Assembly: GCA_963715405.1 (NCBI GenBank)
Contig: OY970239.1
Span: 1,674,001-1,738,000 of the forward strand
From: JALZKA01 sp963715405
GTDB taxonomy: Bacteria > Actinomycetota > Thermoleophilia > Solirubrobacterales > 70-9
Length of the DNA stretch: 64,000 bases
Direction of reading: 5' to 3'
Within the stretch, counting starts at the first letter, position 1. Each line of letters begins with the position of its first letter. The notes under the pieces were generated by a model, which saw nothing but the letters and a program-made list of their open reading frames with translations, did not search any database and was not told where the DNA came from. Of the stretch, positions 24,846 through 33,679 are shown piece by piece. A program made the translations under genes and the position numbers.

Positions 24846-25793
24846 ATGCGTGTGCTTGTGTCCGGGGGTGCCGGATTCATTGGCTCGAACCTCGTGGATG
24901 CACTTGTGGCGCGGGGGGACGAGATCACTGTGTTGGATGACCTCTCTTCTGGGAAGGCGTCAAATCTCGAGTCGGCGTCCGCAGCGGGTGTACGTCTCGT
25001 CGAGGGGAGCGTGGCGGACCCCAGCGCAATCTCGGAGGCGTTCGCGATCACTGAGCCCGAGCAGGTCTTTCACCTGGCGGCGCAGATCGACGTCAGGGTG
25101 TCTGTTGACAACCCGGTATTCGACCTCCAGGTGAATGTCGCGGGCACGATCAACCTGCTCGAAGCATCCGTGAAGGCCGGGGTCAAGCGGTTTATCTTGG
25201 CTTCTACGGGTGGAGCGATCTACGGCGAAGGTGATGGTCGCGACCTTCCCCTCGATGAAGAAGCAGCGAGGCTTCCGGAGGCTCCATATGGCCAATCGAA
25301 GCTGGCTGCCGAGGGTTACGTAGACCTGTATGCCCGCTTGTACGAATTGAGCGCGGTATCTCTGCGGCTCGGCAACGTTTATGGGCCGCGACAGGATCCT
25401 CATGGCGAGGCCGGCGTCGTCGCGATCTTCTGTGGGGCGCTCCTCGACGGCGTCAAGCCCAAGGTCTTCGGCAACGGCCTCCAAACCCGCGACTACGTCT
25501 ACGTGGGCGACGTGGTGAGCGCCTTCCTGGCGGCATCCGAGTCGTCTGTGACCGGCGCGTTCAACGTCGGCACGGGCCGCGAGAGCACCGTCCTTGATGT
25601 CGGCAAGGCGATCGCGTCTGCCTATGGCGGCTCGTTTGACCCCGAGATGGCGGACCCTCGAGCCGGTGAAGTCCAACGGATAGCTATTTCTCCGGCGAAA
25701 GCCACAGCCGAGCTCGGCTGGCAGGCGCAAACTGGTTTTGAGGAGGGCTTGGGCCTCACCGCTGACTGGGCGAAGGACAACAGCGGGCGTTAG
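24846..25793 (+). CDS. NAD-dependent sugar epimerase/dehydratase (UDP-glucose 4-epimerase-like)
   Basis: 315 residues, extended short-chain dehydrogenase. VSGGAGFIGSNLVDAL binds NAD, HLAAQIDVRVSV is the conserved HLAAQ, ASTGGAIYGEG carries the catalytic Ser/Thr, and YGQSKLAAEGYV gives the Tyr-x3-Lys pair; RDYVYVGDVVSAFL is the usual sugar-binding stretch. GalE-type enzymes interconvert UDP-glucose and UDP-galactose, but closely related members act on N-acetylated or acidic sugars, so the exact substrate is open. It probably supplies a precursor to the polysaccharide locus nearby. The catalytic Ser motif is STGGA rather than SSAA, seen in several actinobacterial relatives. Confidence 0.85.
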   Translation: MRVLVSGGAGFIGSNLVDALVARGDEITVLDDLSSGKASNLESASAAGVRLVEGSVADPSAISEAFAITEPEQVFHLAAQIDVRVSVDNPVFDLQVNVAGTINLLEASVKAGVKRFILASTGGAIYGEGDGRDLPLDEEAARLPEAPYGQSKLAAEGYVDLYARLYELSAVSLRLGNVYGPRQDPHGEAGVVAIFCGALLDGVKPKVFGNGLQTRDYVYVGDVVSAFLAASESSVTGAFNVGTGRESTVLDVGKAIASAYGGSFDPEMADPRAGEVQRIAISPAKATAELGWQAQTGFEEGLGLTADWAKDNSGR

Positions 25794-25908
25794 GCTGCGG
25801 GCGGAATCATGGTCACCGTCAATCGGTTCGACGGTTGGGACGTGACTTCCCCGGCCTGACCGTGTTTAATGTTGTCGTCAAGGTTTATGAACGAAACGCG
25901 GAGGGCGC

Positions 25909-26457
25909 ATGTTGAGTAGGCGAACCAAGTGCAGGATCAGCGCCGGCCTCGCGGCTGGATGCGCAACGATGGGGCTGGCGTTGCTTTCGGCGCCTCCCAG
26001 CATGGCTGGAGGCTGCGCGAACGCCAATGCGAGCTTCGGCAGCCTAAGCAAGAGCCAAGCGCGCGCCTCGGTCACCTGCTTGTTCAACCAGGCCCGTAGC
26101 GCCAACAACCTCAGCCAGAACGGTGATCTGCAAAGGGCGGCACAGGGTCACACCAACACGATGCGCTCTCAGAACTGCTTCAGCCATCAGTGCCCCGGCG
26201 AGCCGAACCTCAGGCAGCGAATCAACAACACGGGCTACTTCAACGGCGCCGGGCAAGCGGCAGAGCTCATCGCGTTCGGCGACGCAGACGACACAACTCC
26301 TCCGCCGGAGGACACGCCGGATGCGATCGTCGACAAGTGGCTCGACTCAACGGACCACCGCAACGTGATCCAGAACCCTGTTTACAAGCACGTGGGCGTC
26401 GGGGTCAACGTCCAGAACGGAACCGCCTTGGTCACCGCCATCCTCGGCAAGCCATAG
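25909..26457 (+). CDS. secreted CAP/SCP-like domain protein
   Basis: 182 residues with an export signal (hydrophobic about 10-32, SMAGG cleavage region). The rest is a CAP (cysteine-rich secretory protein, Allergen V5, PR-1) domain: LFNQARSANNLSQNGDLQRAA, CFSHQCPGEPNLRQRINNTG, and DKWLDSTDHRNVIQNPVYKH, with the usual GVGVNVQNG end. Bacterial CAP proteins are secreted and of mostly unknown function. GGAGG six bases before ATG 25909 is a clear ribosome-binding site, unlike most neighbours. The 115-base gap upstream is AT-richer than the surroundings and probably holds the promoter, but I see no clean boxes. Confidence 0.85.
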   Translation: MLSRRTKCRISAGLAAGCATMGLALLSAPPSMAGGCANANASFGSLSKSQARASVTCLFNQARSANNLSQNGDLQRAAQGHTNTMRSQNCFSHQCPGEPNLRQRINNTGYFNGAGQAAELIAFGDADDTTPPPEDTPDAIVDKWLDSTDHRNVIQNPVYKHVGVGVNVQNGTALVTAILGKP

Positions 26458-26465
26458 GCGACTAG

Positions 26466-27743
26466 CTAACGCTGTAGCCCCGACCAAGCCCGCGCGGATC
26501 CGATCCGCTCGAGTGTGGTCGGGTGAGTGCCGAATAGAGTTGTCACCCACCCGGGCGGATCGACGTCAGAGAGATTGCGCTCGGCGAGGCGCACCTGGAG
26601 ATCGGTCAAGGCTTTCGGGTCCTGGGTGATCCGAAGCGCAAACGCGTCCGCGCTCGCTTCGACCTTTCGGGAGAGTTGGTTCGCGGGTACGTTCGCCACG
26701 AAAGAGACGAGGGCGATCGCCAGGAAGAGGGCCGGCACCGCGGGCGCGGAGCCGGGCTCTGCGCCCGAGCGCCAGGCGAATGCCGCCGAAAGCTCACGCA
26801 CTCCGATCAGTCCGATCGGCGTCACGAGCGCAGCGAAGAGGATGCCCCGCGGAATGTCCTCGTGAGCCTGGTGGGCGAGCTCATGGGCGACGACCGACTC
26901 GAGCTCCGGCTGCGGCGCGCCGTCAATCAGCGTGTCGTATAGAACCACGCGCTTCGTCGGGCCGATGCCCGCCACATAGGCGTTGAGAGCGCTGCTGCGG
27001 CGGCTGGCATCCACGCGGTAGACCTCCCCGATCTCGACGCCTCCGCGGTCTCCCAATTCCAGCACGCTCGCCCGCAGCTCGCTGGACTGCGGAAGCGGGT
27101 CGAAGTCGTTGAAAAGCGGGGCGATAACGATCGGCGCAGCCAAGCTCGCAACCGCTCCGTATCCGACGACCACTGCCGTTCCCGGCACCCACCAGCGCCG
27201 CGGCGAGCGACGGATCAAGGCCGAAAGGGCAGCGGCGCCCGCTCCCGCGATGACGGCACCGATGGCGAGCGCCTTTCCCTGGTCGGCAAGCCACGCGCCG
27301 AGCGACTGGGTCGAAAGCCCGACGTCCGCCGAGCGCTCATGCGCCGCCAGGGAAGTCGGAAGCGACACGGCCTCGGCGACCACTACCACCACGACTCCGG
27401 CCAGCGCAGTTCCCAGAACGCCGCGGGTGCTCAAGCGGCCGAGCAGGTCGCGGGCCGCCCGCGGGCGCCCTACCGCGAGCGCACCAACCGCCACCGCCTG
27501 CGCCGCGAGGCCGATCACCAGGAGCAGCCGCTGCCCGTCGCGGTACTCGGAGGCACGCTCGAGCGCGGCCGCATCGAAGAACTCGGCCGCCGAAACCGCC
27601 TCGGGCGGGATCCCTTCCTCGGAAGGCGCGAGAAGGAGCACCGCTCCCTCGGCAACCACGATGAGCGCGGCGAAGCAGAGGCCGGCGCGCGCCGCCTGAG
27701 AGCCAGAGATTCGCTGCCGAAGGCCCTGCGCCGCCATCCGCAC
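26466..27743 (-). CDS. M48 family membrane metalloprotease (Ste24-like)
   Basis: 425 residues from GTG 27743 (ATG 27737 also possible). Several transmembrane segments enclose the zinc site VVAHELAHQAHEDIPRG (HExxH) and the third ligand in RKVEASADAFAL. The DASRRSSALNAYVAGIGPTK region is typical of Ste24/HtpX-like CAAX-type proteases. It is expected to cleave membrane proteins or lipoprotein-like substrates at the cytoplasmic membrane. The gap to the divergent phosphoesterase is only 17 bases, so both are likely to have very short leaders or none. Confidence 0.88.
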   Translation of the reverse strand: MRMAAQGLRQRISGSQAARAGLCFAALIVVAEGAVLLLAPSEEGIPPEAVSAAEFFDAAALERASEYRDGQRLLLVIGLAAQAVAVGALAVGRPRAARDLLGRLSTRGVLGTALAGVVVVVVAEAVSLPTSLAAHERSADVGLSTQSLGAWLADQGKALAIGAVIAGAGAAALSALIRRSPRRWWVPGTAVVVGYGAVASLAAPIVIAPLFNDFDPLPQSSELRASVLELGDRGGVEIGEVYRVDASRRSSALNAYVAGIGPTKRVVLYDTLIDGAPQPELESVVAHELAHQAHEDIPRGILFAALVTPIGLIGVRELSAAFAWRSGAEPGSAPAVPALFLAIALVSFVANVPANQLSRKVEASADAFALRITQDPKALTDLQVRLAERNLSDVDPPGWVTTLFGTHPTTLERIGSARAWSGLQR

Positions 27744-27747
27744 CTAC

Positions 27748-27753
27748 GATAGT
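27748..27753 (+). promoter_or_regulatory. candidate leaderless -10 element
   Basis: GATAGT (or TACGAT at 27745) precedes ATG 27761 by seven bases in a 17-base divergent gap. Only the -10-like element is visible. Confidence 0.3.
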
Positions 27754-27760
27754 CCGCGCG

Positions 27761-28501
27761 ATGCGCCTCGCTGTGATCTCCGACATCCACGCGAACCTGC
27801 ATGCGCTGGAGGCCGTTCTCGCGGAGATCGACCGCGATCCCCCGGACGAGCTCTGGTGCCTGGGCGACGTTGTGGGCTATGGCGCCCAGCCGAACGAGTG
27901 CGCCCGGATCGTCGCGGAGCGAGCCGACTTGTGCCTGGCCGGAAACCACGACCTTGCCGCCCTCGGCGAGCTCGACATCTCCGCCTTCTCGCCCGCTGCG
28001 GCAGAGGCGGCTCGCTGGACACGCGACGAGCTCGAAGAGGAGCCACGGAAGTACCTGGCAGGCCTGGAGACGACGGACGAGTCACGGGACATCGCCCTTT
28101 ATCACGCGTCGCCCCGAGATCCGATCTGGGAGTACGTCCTGACGCCCGAGCAGGCCGGCGAGTGCATCGCCCGGCAGTCGAAGCGGGTTGCGATGATCGG
28201 CCATTCGCACATCGCGCTCTGCTTTCGCGCGGCGGACGACGGAGACGTCGACGCGACTCAGGGCGCACAGGTGACCGGCGGAACAGAGCTCGACGTCTCG
28301 GACGGGCGCTGGCTGCTCAACCCCGGCAGCGTCGGGCAGCCACGCGACGGCGACCCGCGCGCCGCCTGGCTGGTCCTCGACACTGAGACCTGGACTGCCT
28401 CCTACGAGCGCGCGGAGTACGCGGTGAACGACGCGGCGGAGGCGATCATCAAGGCCGGCTTGCCTGAGCACCTCGGTCGCCGCCTGGCGGTCGGCCAATG
28501 A
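27761..28501 (+). CDS. calcineurin-like metallophosphoesterase
   Basis: 246 residues. The metal-binding blocks are in order: ISDIHANLHAL, WCLGDVVGYGAQPNEC, LAGNHDLAAL, and a C-terminal GHSHIAL with NPGSVGQPRDGDPRAA. This is the YfcE/MJ0936-like single-domain family, which hydrolyses phosphodiesters or phosphomonoesters with two metal ions. The physiological substrate is unknown. It overlaps the next gene's open frame and heads a three-gene plus-strand operon with the lipoprotein and the Ser/Thr kinase. Confidence 0.88.
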   Translation: MRLAVISDIHANLHALEAVLAEIDRDPPDELWCLGDVVGYGAQPNECARIVAERADLCLAGNHDLAALGELDISAFSPAAAEAARWTRDELEEEPRKYLAGLETTDESRDIALYHASPRDPIWEYVLTPEQAGECIARQSKRVAMIGHSHIALCFRAADDGDVDATQGAQVTGGTELDVSDGRWLLNPGSVGQPRDGDPRAAWLVLDTETWTASYERAEYAVNDAAEAIIKAGLPEHLGRRLAVGQ

Positions 28502-28539
28502 GGCTCGGGGCGTTACATACACTCGCCGGAGTGCCGGGG

Positions 28540-28920
28540 ATGCGCAAAAGATTTGGCGCGATGGCCGTTTTTGCCTGCGTAATCGCGCTAGCGGCCTGCG
28601 GAAGCGGAGGCGACGATGTCGAAAGCACGATCCCTCAAGACGCGGGCGCCGAGATCTTGGCTCAGCTGGATCAGATCGAAGCGGAGGTCGAAGCTGGGGA
28701 GTGCGAAGCCGCGCAGGCCACGGCGGACGAGCTCAACACCAGGATCGAAAGCCTCCCCGAGGACGACGTCTCGGGTGAGCTGCGCGAGACTTTGCTGACC
28801 GCGAGCGGCAGGCTTCAGGAGCAGACCCGCGACCCGGAGCAATGCGAGGAACCTGAACTACCGCCGCCCCCGACCGGTGCGACTGGGGAAACCGGCGTCC
28901 TCGAGGAGGATGAGGGCTGA
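28540..28920 (+). CDS. small lipoprotein of unknown function
   Basis: 126 residues from ATG 28540 (MRKRFGAMAVFACVIALAAC); an upstream ATG at 28498 overlaps the phosphoesterase stop and would put 14 residues before the signal. LAAC is a standard lipobox. The mature part is acidic and helical, with EILAQLDQIEAEVEAGECEA and GRLQEQTRDPEQCEEP, containing two Cys. It resembles small secreted helical lipoproteins found next to kinases. Its stop overlaps the kinase start (TGATG), so it is translationally coupled to the kinase and may act as its extracellular partner; that partnership is inference. Confidence 0.65.
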   Translation: MRKRFGAMAVFACVIALAACGSGGDDVESTIPQDAGAEILAQLDQIEAEVEAGECEAAQATADELNTRIESLPEDDVSGELRETLLTASGRLQEQTRDPEQCEEPELPPPPTGATGETGVLEEDEG

Positions 28921-30179
28921 TGGCTCCCCCCGGCGGCAGCATGATCTCCGACCGCTACGAGCTGGGCGATCGCCTCGGCTCGGGTGGCATGTCCACGGTC
29001 TACGGGGCACAAGACAAAGTCCTCGAGCGGACCGTCGCGGTGAAGGTCCTCGCCGAGCATCTCTCCGATGACGAGAAGTTCGTCGCGCGCTTTCGCCGCG
29101 AGGCTCTGGCCGTGGCCCGCCTCATTCACCCCAACATCGTCCAGGTCTATGACACAGGGGTCGATACGGACCGCCACTACATCGTCATGGAGTACGTCGA
29201 GGGCCGCTCCGTCGCCCAGCTCCTTCAGCGCCGGGGCAGGCTCGGCTCGGAGGTCGCCGCGCAGATCGGCATCCAGGCCTGCGCTGGCCTCGAGTACGCC
29301 CACCGTCAGGGGATCATCCACCGCGACGTGAAGCCGGGCAACCTGATGGTGATCGGCGGGCCCGCCGGGCCGGAGTCGGCGTCGCCACACCATCCGCCGA
29401 CCGATGAGATGACCGTAAAGCTCACGGACTTCGGCATTGCGAGGGCCGCCGAGCAGACCAGGCTCACGCAGGTGGGATCCGTCGTCGGGACTGCGGCATA
29501 CCTGGCGCCTGAGCAAGCCCGTGGCGACGTGGCGACTCCTGCGTCCGACGTATACGCGCTCGGTGTTGTCATCTACCAGATGCTCACCGCCCGCCTTCCT
29601 TGGGAGGGGACGAGCCTTGCCGAGCTCGCGATCCGGCGCGAGTCGGAAAGTCCGCTGCCACCCACTTCGTACGACGCTTCTGTGCCTGAGACGCTCTCGA
29701 CCGCGGTCCTTCGTGCCCTCGAGGGCGATGTGGCCGACCGCTACACGTCGGCGAAGGAGCTCTCGGCGGCGCTTCGCGCCGGCATCGCGGGTAGGCAGCC
29801 GCCCGTCGCTTCCGACGAGGCACCGACCCGCGCGATGGGGGGCGGCACGACGGCGGCCACGCGCGCTATGGACTCGCCGGACATCGCGACGCCCGTCTCG
29901 CCGGCGCCCGCCTACCGGCCACCCCGCCGCGCCGCGCCCACGCCCGCGCCCGCGCCTGTCCCAGCGCCGGTCCGGCCGGCAAAGGCTTCGGGCGGCTCTC
30001 GCTTCCTTCGCGCCTTGGGCGTCCTCTTCCTGGTCGGGATCCTCGCCGCCCTCATTGCCATCGCCGTCCTCTCGCTAACGGACGCCGGTCAGAACACGGA
30101 CCTTGGCAATTTCATCTCGGACGAGATCAACGATCAGATCGACAAGCTGAAGGAGCTCGTCGAGGACAACACGCAGTAG
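28920..30179 (+). CDS. membrane Ser/Thr protein kinase (PknB-like, no PASTA)
   Basis: 419 residues. Catalytic domain about 10-275: DRLGSGGMSTVYGA (glycine loop), VAVKVL (Lys), HRDVKPGNLMV (catalytic loop), TDFGIARA (DFG), GTAAYLAPEQ (P+1/APE), DVYALGVVIYQML. An insert of about 20 residues rich in Pro and His follows the catalytic loop. Then a Pro/Ala linker, one membrane span (LFLVGILAALIAIAVLSL) near 365-385 and a short extracellular tail of about 30 residues with no PASTA or sensor domain. It would phosphorylate cell-division or wall proteins. The adjacent lipoprotein is a candidate sensor. It converges on tgt, the stop codons one base apart. Confidence 0.93.
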   Translation: MAPPGGSMISDRYELGDRLGSGGMSTVYGAQDKVLERTVAVKVLAEHLSDDEKFVARFRREALAVARLIHPNIVQVYDTGVDTDRHYIVMEYVEGRSVAQLLQRRGRLGSEVAAQIGIQACAGLEYAHRQGIIHRDVKPGNLMVIGGPAGPESASPHHPPTDEMTVKLTDFGIARAAEQTRLTQVGSVVGTAAYLAPEQARGDVATPASDVYALGVVIYQMLTARLPWEGTSLAELAIRRESESPLPPTSYDASVPETLSTAVLRALEGDVADRYTSAKELSAALRAGIAGRQPPVASDEAPTRAMGGGTTAATRAMDSPDIATPVSPAPAYRPPRRAAPTPAPAPVPAPVRPAKASGGSRFLRALGVLFLVGILAALIAIAVLSLTDAGQNTDLGNFISDEINDQIDKLKELVEDNTQ

Positions 30180-30180
30180 C

Positions 30181-31383
30181 TCAGGCCTCCCACGGCGCAG
30201 CTCCGTCCAACCCGCACCGCCGGTATTCGGCATACCGGCCCGCCGCGATTGCCTCGCGCGCACCGCGCACCAGGCGCTCGAGATAGACCAGGTTGTGCAC
30301 TGTAAGTAGGCGGACGGCCGTGAGCTCCTCAGCGCGCGCGAGGTAGTGAAGGTAGGCGCGTGTATGGCGGTCACATGCGGGGCAAGGGCACCCGTCGACC
30401 AGGGGGCCCTCGTCGGCCTCGAGCGCCCGCGAGCGCACGTTCATCCGGAAGCGGTCATCAGGTAGCGGCGCAAGGGCCACGCCATGGCGGCCGAGGCGAG
30501 TGGGTACGGCGCAATCGAACATGTCGATGCCGAGGCCGATGAAGTTGAGGAGGTCATCGGGCTCACCGATCCCGAGCAGGTGCTTGGGCGCGTCCGCGGG
30601 AAGGCGCGGAACCGTGAGCTCGAGGACGCCCGCCATCTCGTCCTTGTCGCGCCCGAGGGTGCCACCTATGGAGATGCCGTCTATGTGGGCCGCACCGACC
30701 CGCTCGGACGAGCGCCGCCGAAGCTCCTCGTGGACGCCGCCCTGAACGATGCCGAAGACCGCCTGGGCGGCGGGCCCGTGCTCGCCGTGCCACGTAAGGC
30801 AGCGGTCGAGCCAGCGGTGCGTACGCTCGGTCGAGCGAGCGGTGTAGTCAAAGTCCGCGTGATACGGGGTGCACTCGTCGAAGACGAGCGCGATGTCGGA
30901 GCCGAGCGCCGCCTGGATGCCCATCGACTCCTCGGGGCCCATGAAGCGCTCGACCCCGTCGAGGTAGGAGCGAAAGCGCACGCCCTCCTCGGCGATATCG
31001 AGGATCGCGCCATGGTTTCCCGCGTTTCCTCGCCGCCCCTTGATCTCGTCGGCGACGTTTCCGTGTGCGAGCGAGAAGACCTGAAAGCCGCCCGAGTCGG
31101 TGATCGTTGCGCCCTCCCAGCCCATGAACTCATGCAGGCCTCCCAACGACTCGATCCGCTCGTGTCCCGGGCGGAGCGCGAGGTGAAAGGTGTTTCCGAG
31201 GACCATCTCGTAGCCGAGCGCGGCGACCTCGTCCGTATCGAGGCCCCTGACCGCGCCGGTCGTCGCCAGCGGGATGAACGCCGGTGTCGAAACGTCGCCG
31301 TGAGACGTGCGGAGCCGCCCGGTGCGGGCGGCTCCGTCACGCGCGCCGATCTCAAAGCTGAGCCGCTCAGGTTCAGTCCGCAC
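30181..31383 (-). CDS. tgt: tRNA-guanine transglycosylase
   Basis: 400 residues from GTG 31383, two bases after the gpmI stop; the longer open frame upstream is antisense to gpmI. Exchanges guanine for a queuine precursor (preQ1) at the wobble position of GUN tRNAs. The barrel carries ITDSGGFQVFSL (catalytic Asp), GIVQGGVHEELR, ISIGGTLGR and MFDCAVPTRLGRHG (second Asp), and the zinc site CPCPACDRHTRAYLHYL. Length matches the family. It sits downstream of the glycolytic operon and is probably read from it. Confidence 0.95.
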   Translation of the reverse strand: MRTEPERLSFEIGARDGAARTGRLRTSHGDVSTPAFIPLATTGAVRGLDTDEVAALGYEMVLGNTFHLALRPGHERIESLGGLHEFMGWEGATITDSGGFQVFSLAHGNVADEIKGRRGNAGNHGAILDIAEEGVRFRSYLDGVERFMGPEESMGIQAALGSDIALVFDECTPYHADFDYTARSTERTHRWLDRCLTWHGEHGPAAQAVFGIVQGGVHEELRRRSSERVGAAHIDGISIGGTLGRDKDEMAGVLELTVPRLPADAPKHLLGIGEPDDLLNFIGLGIDMFDCAVPTRLGRHGVALAPLPDDRFRMNVRSRALEADEGPLVDGCPCPACDRHTRAYLHYLARAEELTAVRLLTVHNLVYLERLVRGAREAIAAGRYAEYRRCGLDGAAPWEA

Positions 31384-31385
31384 GG

Positions 31386-32927
31386 CTAGTCCTCGAGCAG
31401 TGAGCGGCCGGTCATCGCCTCCGGCTTCTCGATTCCGAGGAGCGCCAGCGCGGTTGGGGCCACGTCGGCGAGGATGCCGCCGTCGGAGAGCTCGATGCCC
31501 CGAGCCGTGACGATGAACGGGACGGGGTTCGTGGAATGGGCCGTGTTGGGTGACCCATCGGGCTCGAGCATGTTGTCGGCGTTGCCGTGATCGGCTGTGA
31601 CGATCATCGCGCCGCCCGAGTTGTGAATCGCTTCTGCGACGAGGCCGAGGCACTCGTCGACCGCTTCGATCGCGCTCACCGCGGCCGGGATCACTCCCGA
31701 GTGGCCGACCATGTCGGGATTCGCGAAGTTGAGGATGCCGAAGCGTGGCGAGGCCTCTTCCCAACCGGACGTGAACGCGTCAGCTGCGGCCCGGGCCGAC
31801 ATCTCGGGCTTGAGGTCGTAGGTCGCGACGTCTTTCGGCGAATCGACGAGCCGGCGCTTCTCGCCCTCCCACTCCTCCTCGCGACCGCCGTTGAAGAAGT
31901 AGGTGACGTGGGCGTACTTCTCGGTCTCGGCAACGTGGAGCTGGCCGGCGCCCTCTGAAGCGAGTACCTCGGCGAGGGTCGTCTCGGGGGGGTGGGGTGG
32001 AAACGCGGCGGGGTAGGTCCAGCCCTCGCGGTAGCGCGTTAGCGTCGTCATGGGGAACTCTGGCGCGCCCGAGCGCGAGAACTCGCCGAAGCCCGGATCC
32101 GCGAGAGCACGGACGAGTTGGCGCGCGCGATCCGGCCGGAAGTTGAAATGAACGAGCGCGTCCCCGGGCGCCATGCCGTCGTAGTCGGAGATCACAGCAG
32201 GCTTGATGAACTCGTCCGTCTCCCCCGTGCTGTGGGCCGTCTCGATCGCCTCCTGCGCCGAGGACGCCGGGACCCCCTGCCCGTGGACGAGCGCGTCGTA
32301 GGCCAGCTTCGTGCGCTCCCAGCGGTTGTCGCGGTCCATCGCGTAGTAGCGCCCTGAGATCGTCCCGATCCGCCCGGCTTGGCGAAGCCACCGTTCGAGC
32401 TCTTCCACGTAGCCGGCCGACGACTCGGGAAGCGTGTCGCGGCCATCGGTGAAGACGTGGACGACGAGGTCGGGGACCCCCTCGCGGGCGGCGAGCTCGA
32501 CCAGCGCCTCGATGTGCTCCCAGCCCGAATGCACGCCGCCGTCGGAGACGAGGCCCATCATGTGAAGGCGCCCGCGGGGCGATTCGCGGGCGGCCTCGCA
32601 CGCCGCGATGAGAGCCTCGTTCTCGAAGAACGAGCCATCGGCGATCGAATCGTCGATCCGAGCAAGGTCCTGCTTCACCACGGACCCGGCGCCGAGGTTC
32701 AAGTGCCCGACCTCGGAGTTGCCCATCTGGCCGTCGGGCAGCCCGACATCGCGCCCCGAGGCGGAAAGCTGGGTGTGGGGATAAGACCCCCACAGCTCGT
32801 CGAAGACGGGCGTCGTGGCAAGGGAGACCGCGTTGCCAGGTCCGTCGGGCGCCAGTCCCCACCCGTCGAGGATCACCAGTGCCACCGCAGGCACCGGCAG
32901 CTCGTCAGGTCCGGGCGGCAGCGTCAA
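31386..32927 (-). CDS. gpmI: phosphoglycerate mutase, 2,3-BPG-independent
   Basis: 513 residues from TTG 32927 in a TTGA overlap with tpiA. Interconverts 3- and 2-phosphoglycerate through a phosphoserine intermediate and two Mn ions. LVILDGWGLAPDGPGNAV is the N-terminal metal loop, DGQMGNSEVGHLNLGAG holds the catalytic Ser, and VTYFFNGGREEEWEGE and MIVTADHGNADNM carry the other metal ligands. It is the last glycolytic gene of gap-pgk-tpiA-gpmI. Confidence 0.95.
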   Translation of the reverse strand: MTLPPGPDELPVPAVALVILDGWGLAPDGPGNAVSLATTPVFDELWGSYPHTQLSASGRDVGLPDGQMGNSEVGHLNLGAGSVVKQDLARIDDSIADGSFFENEALIAACEAARESPRGRLHMMGLVSDGGVHSGWEHIEALVELAAREGVPDLVVHVFTDGRDTLPESSAGYVEELERWLRQAGRIGTISGRYYAMDRDNRWERTKLAYDALVHGQGVPASSAQEAIETAHSTGETDEFIKPAVISDYDGMAPGDALVHFNFRPDRARQLVRALADPGFGEFSRSGAPEFPMTTLTRYREGWTYPAAFPPHPPETTLAEVLASEGAGQLHVAETEKYAHVTYFFNGGREEEWEGEKRRLVDSPKDVATYDLKPEMSARAAADAFTSGWEEASPRFGILNFANPDMVGHSGVIPAAVSAIEAVDECLGLVAEAIHNSGGAMIVTADHGNADNMLEPDGSPNTAHSTNPVPFIVTARGIELSDGGILADVAPTALALLGIEKPEAMTGRSLLED

Positions 32928-33679
32928 GCCGCTTCGCAGATCGCGAGGAAGTCCGCCGGCTCGAGGCTCGCGCCGCCCACCAGGGCGCCATCGATCTCGT
33001 CACGGCCGAGCAGTTCCTCCGCGTTATCCGGCTTGACCGAACCCCCGTAGAGGATCCTGAGTCGGTGGGCCGCCTCTTCGCCGCGCTCGGCAACGACCGA
33101 GCGCGCGAAGGCGATCGCCTCCTCAGCCTGCTCGGGCGATGCGGTCTTTCCCGTGCCGATCGCCCAAACCGGCTCGTAGGCGATGACGATGCCGGCGAGG
33201 TCGTTGTCGGCGACGCCTGCGAGGTCGGCTTCTAGCTGGCGGCGAAGGACGTCCTCCGTCTCGCCTTGCTCGCGCTCCTCCTCCGACTCGCCGACACAGA
33301 GGATCGGCTCGAGCCCGGCGTCAAGCGCTGCCGTGAGCTTGAGGGCGAGCGCCTCGTCGGTCTCGCCGAAGAGGGTCCGGCGCTCGGAGTGACCGAGGAT
33401 CACCGCCTCCACCCCCTGCGCGGTCAGCATGGAGGCGGATATCTCGCCCGTGAACGCGCCTGCGGAGGCCTCGTGCATGTTCTGCGCCGCTACCCGGACC
33501 GCGCTCCGGCGACAGCGCTCGACGGCAGCGGCAAGCGCCGTGAAGGGCGGGCAGACGACGATGTCGGCGTGGTCCAGATCCCCGATATCGCCGAGGAAGC
33601 GGTCGAGAAAATGTTCGGTCTCCTCGACGGTCTTCTGCATCTTCCAGTTCGCGGCGAGATACGGCCGGCGTTCGCTCAT
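32924..33679 (-). CDS. tpiA: triosephosphate isomerase
   Basis: 251 residues from ATG 33679, which overlaps the pgk stop as ATGA. Interconverts dihydroxyacetone phosphate and glyceraldehyde-3-phosphate. YLAANWKMQKT gives Lys, ILGHSERRTLFGE gives His, and IAYEPVWAIGTGK gives the catalytic Glu; LYGGSVKPDN binds phosphate. The much longer open frame through 34219 only runs antisense or out of frame into pgk. Confidence 0.95.
   Translation of the reverse strand: MSERRPYLAANWKMQKTVEETEHFLDRFLGDIGDLDHADIVVCPPFTALAAAVERCRRSAVRVAAQNMHEASAGAFTGEISASMLTAQGVEAVILGHSERRTLFGETDEALALKLTAALDAGLEPILCVGESEEEREQGETEDVLRRQLEADLAGVADNDLAGIVIAYEPVWAIGTGKTASPEQAEEAIAFARSVVAERGEEAAHRLRILYGGSVKPDNAEELLGRDEIDGALVGGASLEPADFLAICEAA

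Noticed and set aside
25800..25840. ACCGTC/GACGGT hairpin after the epimerase as a terminator
   Set aside because: Six-base stem with no T tract; too weak to list as a feature.
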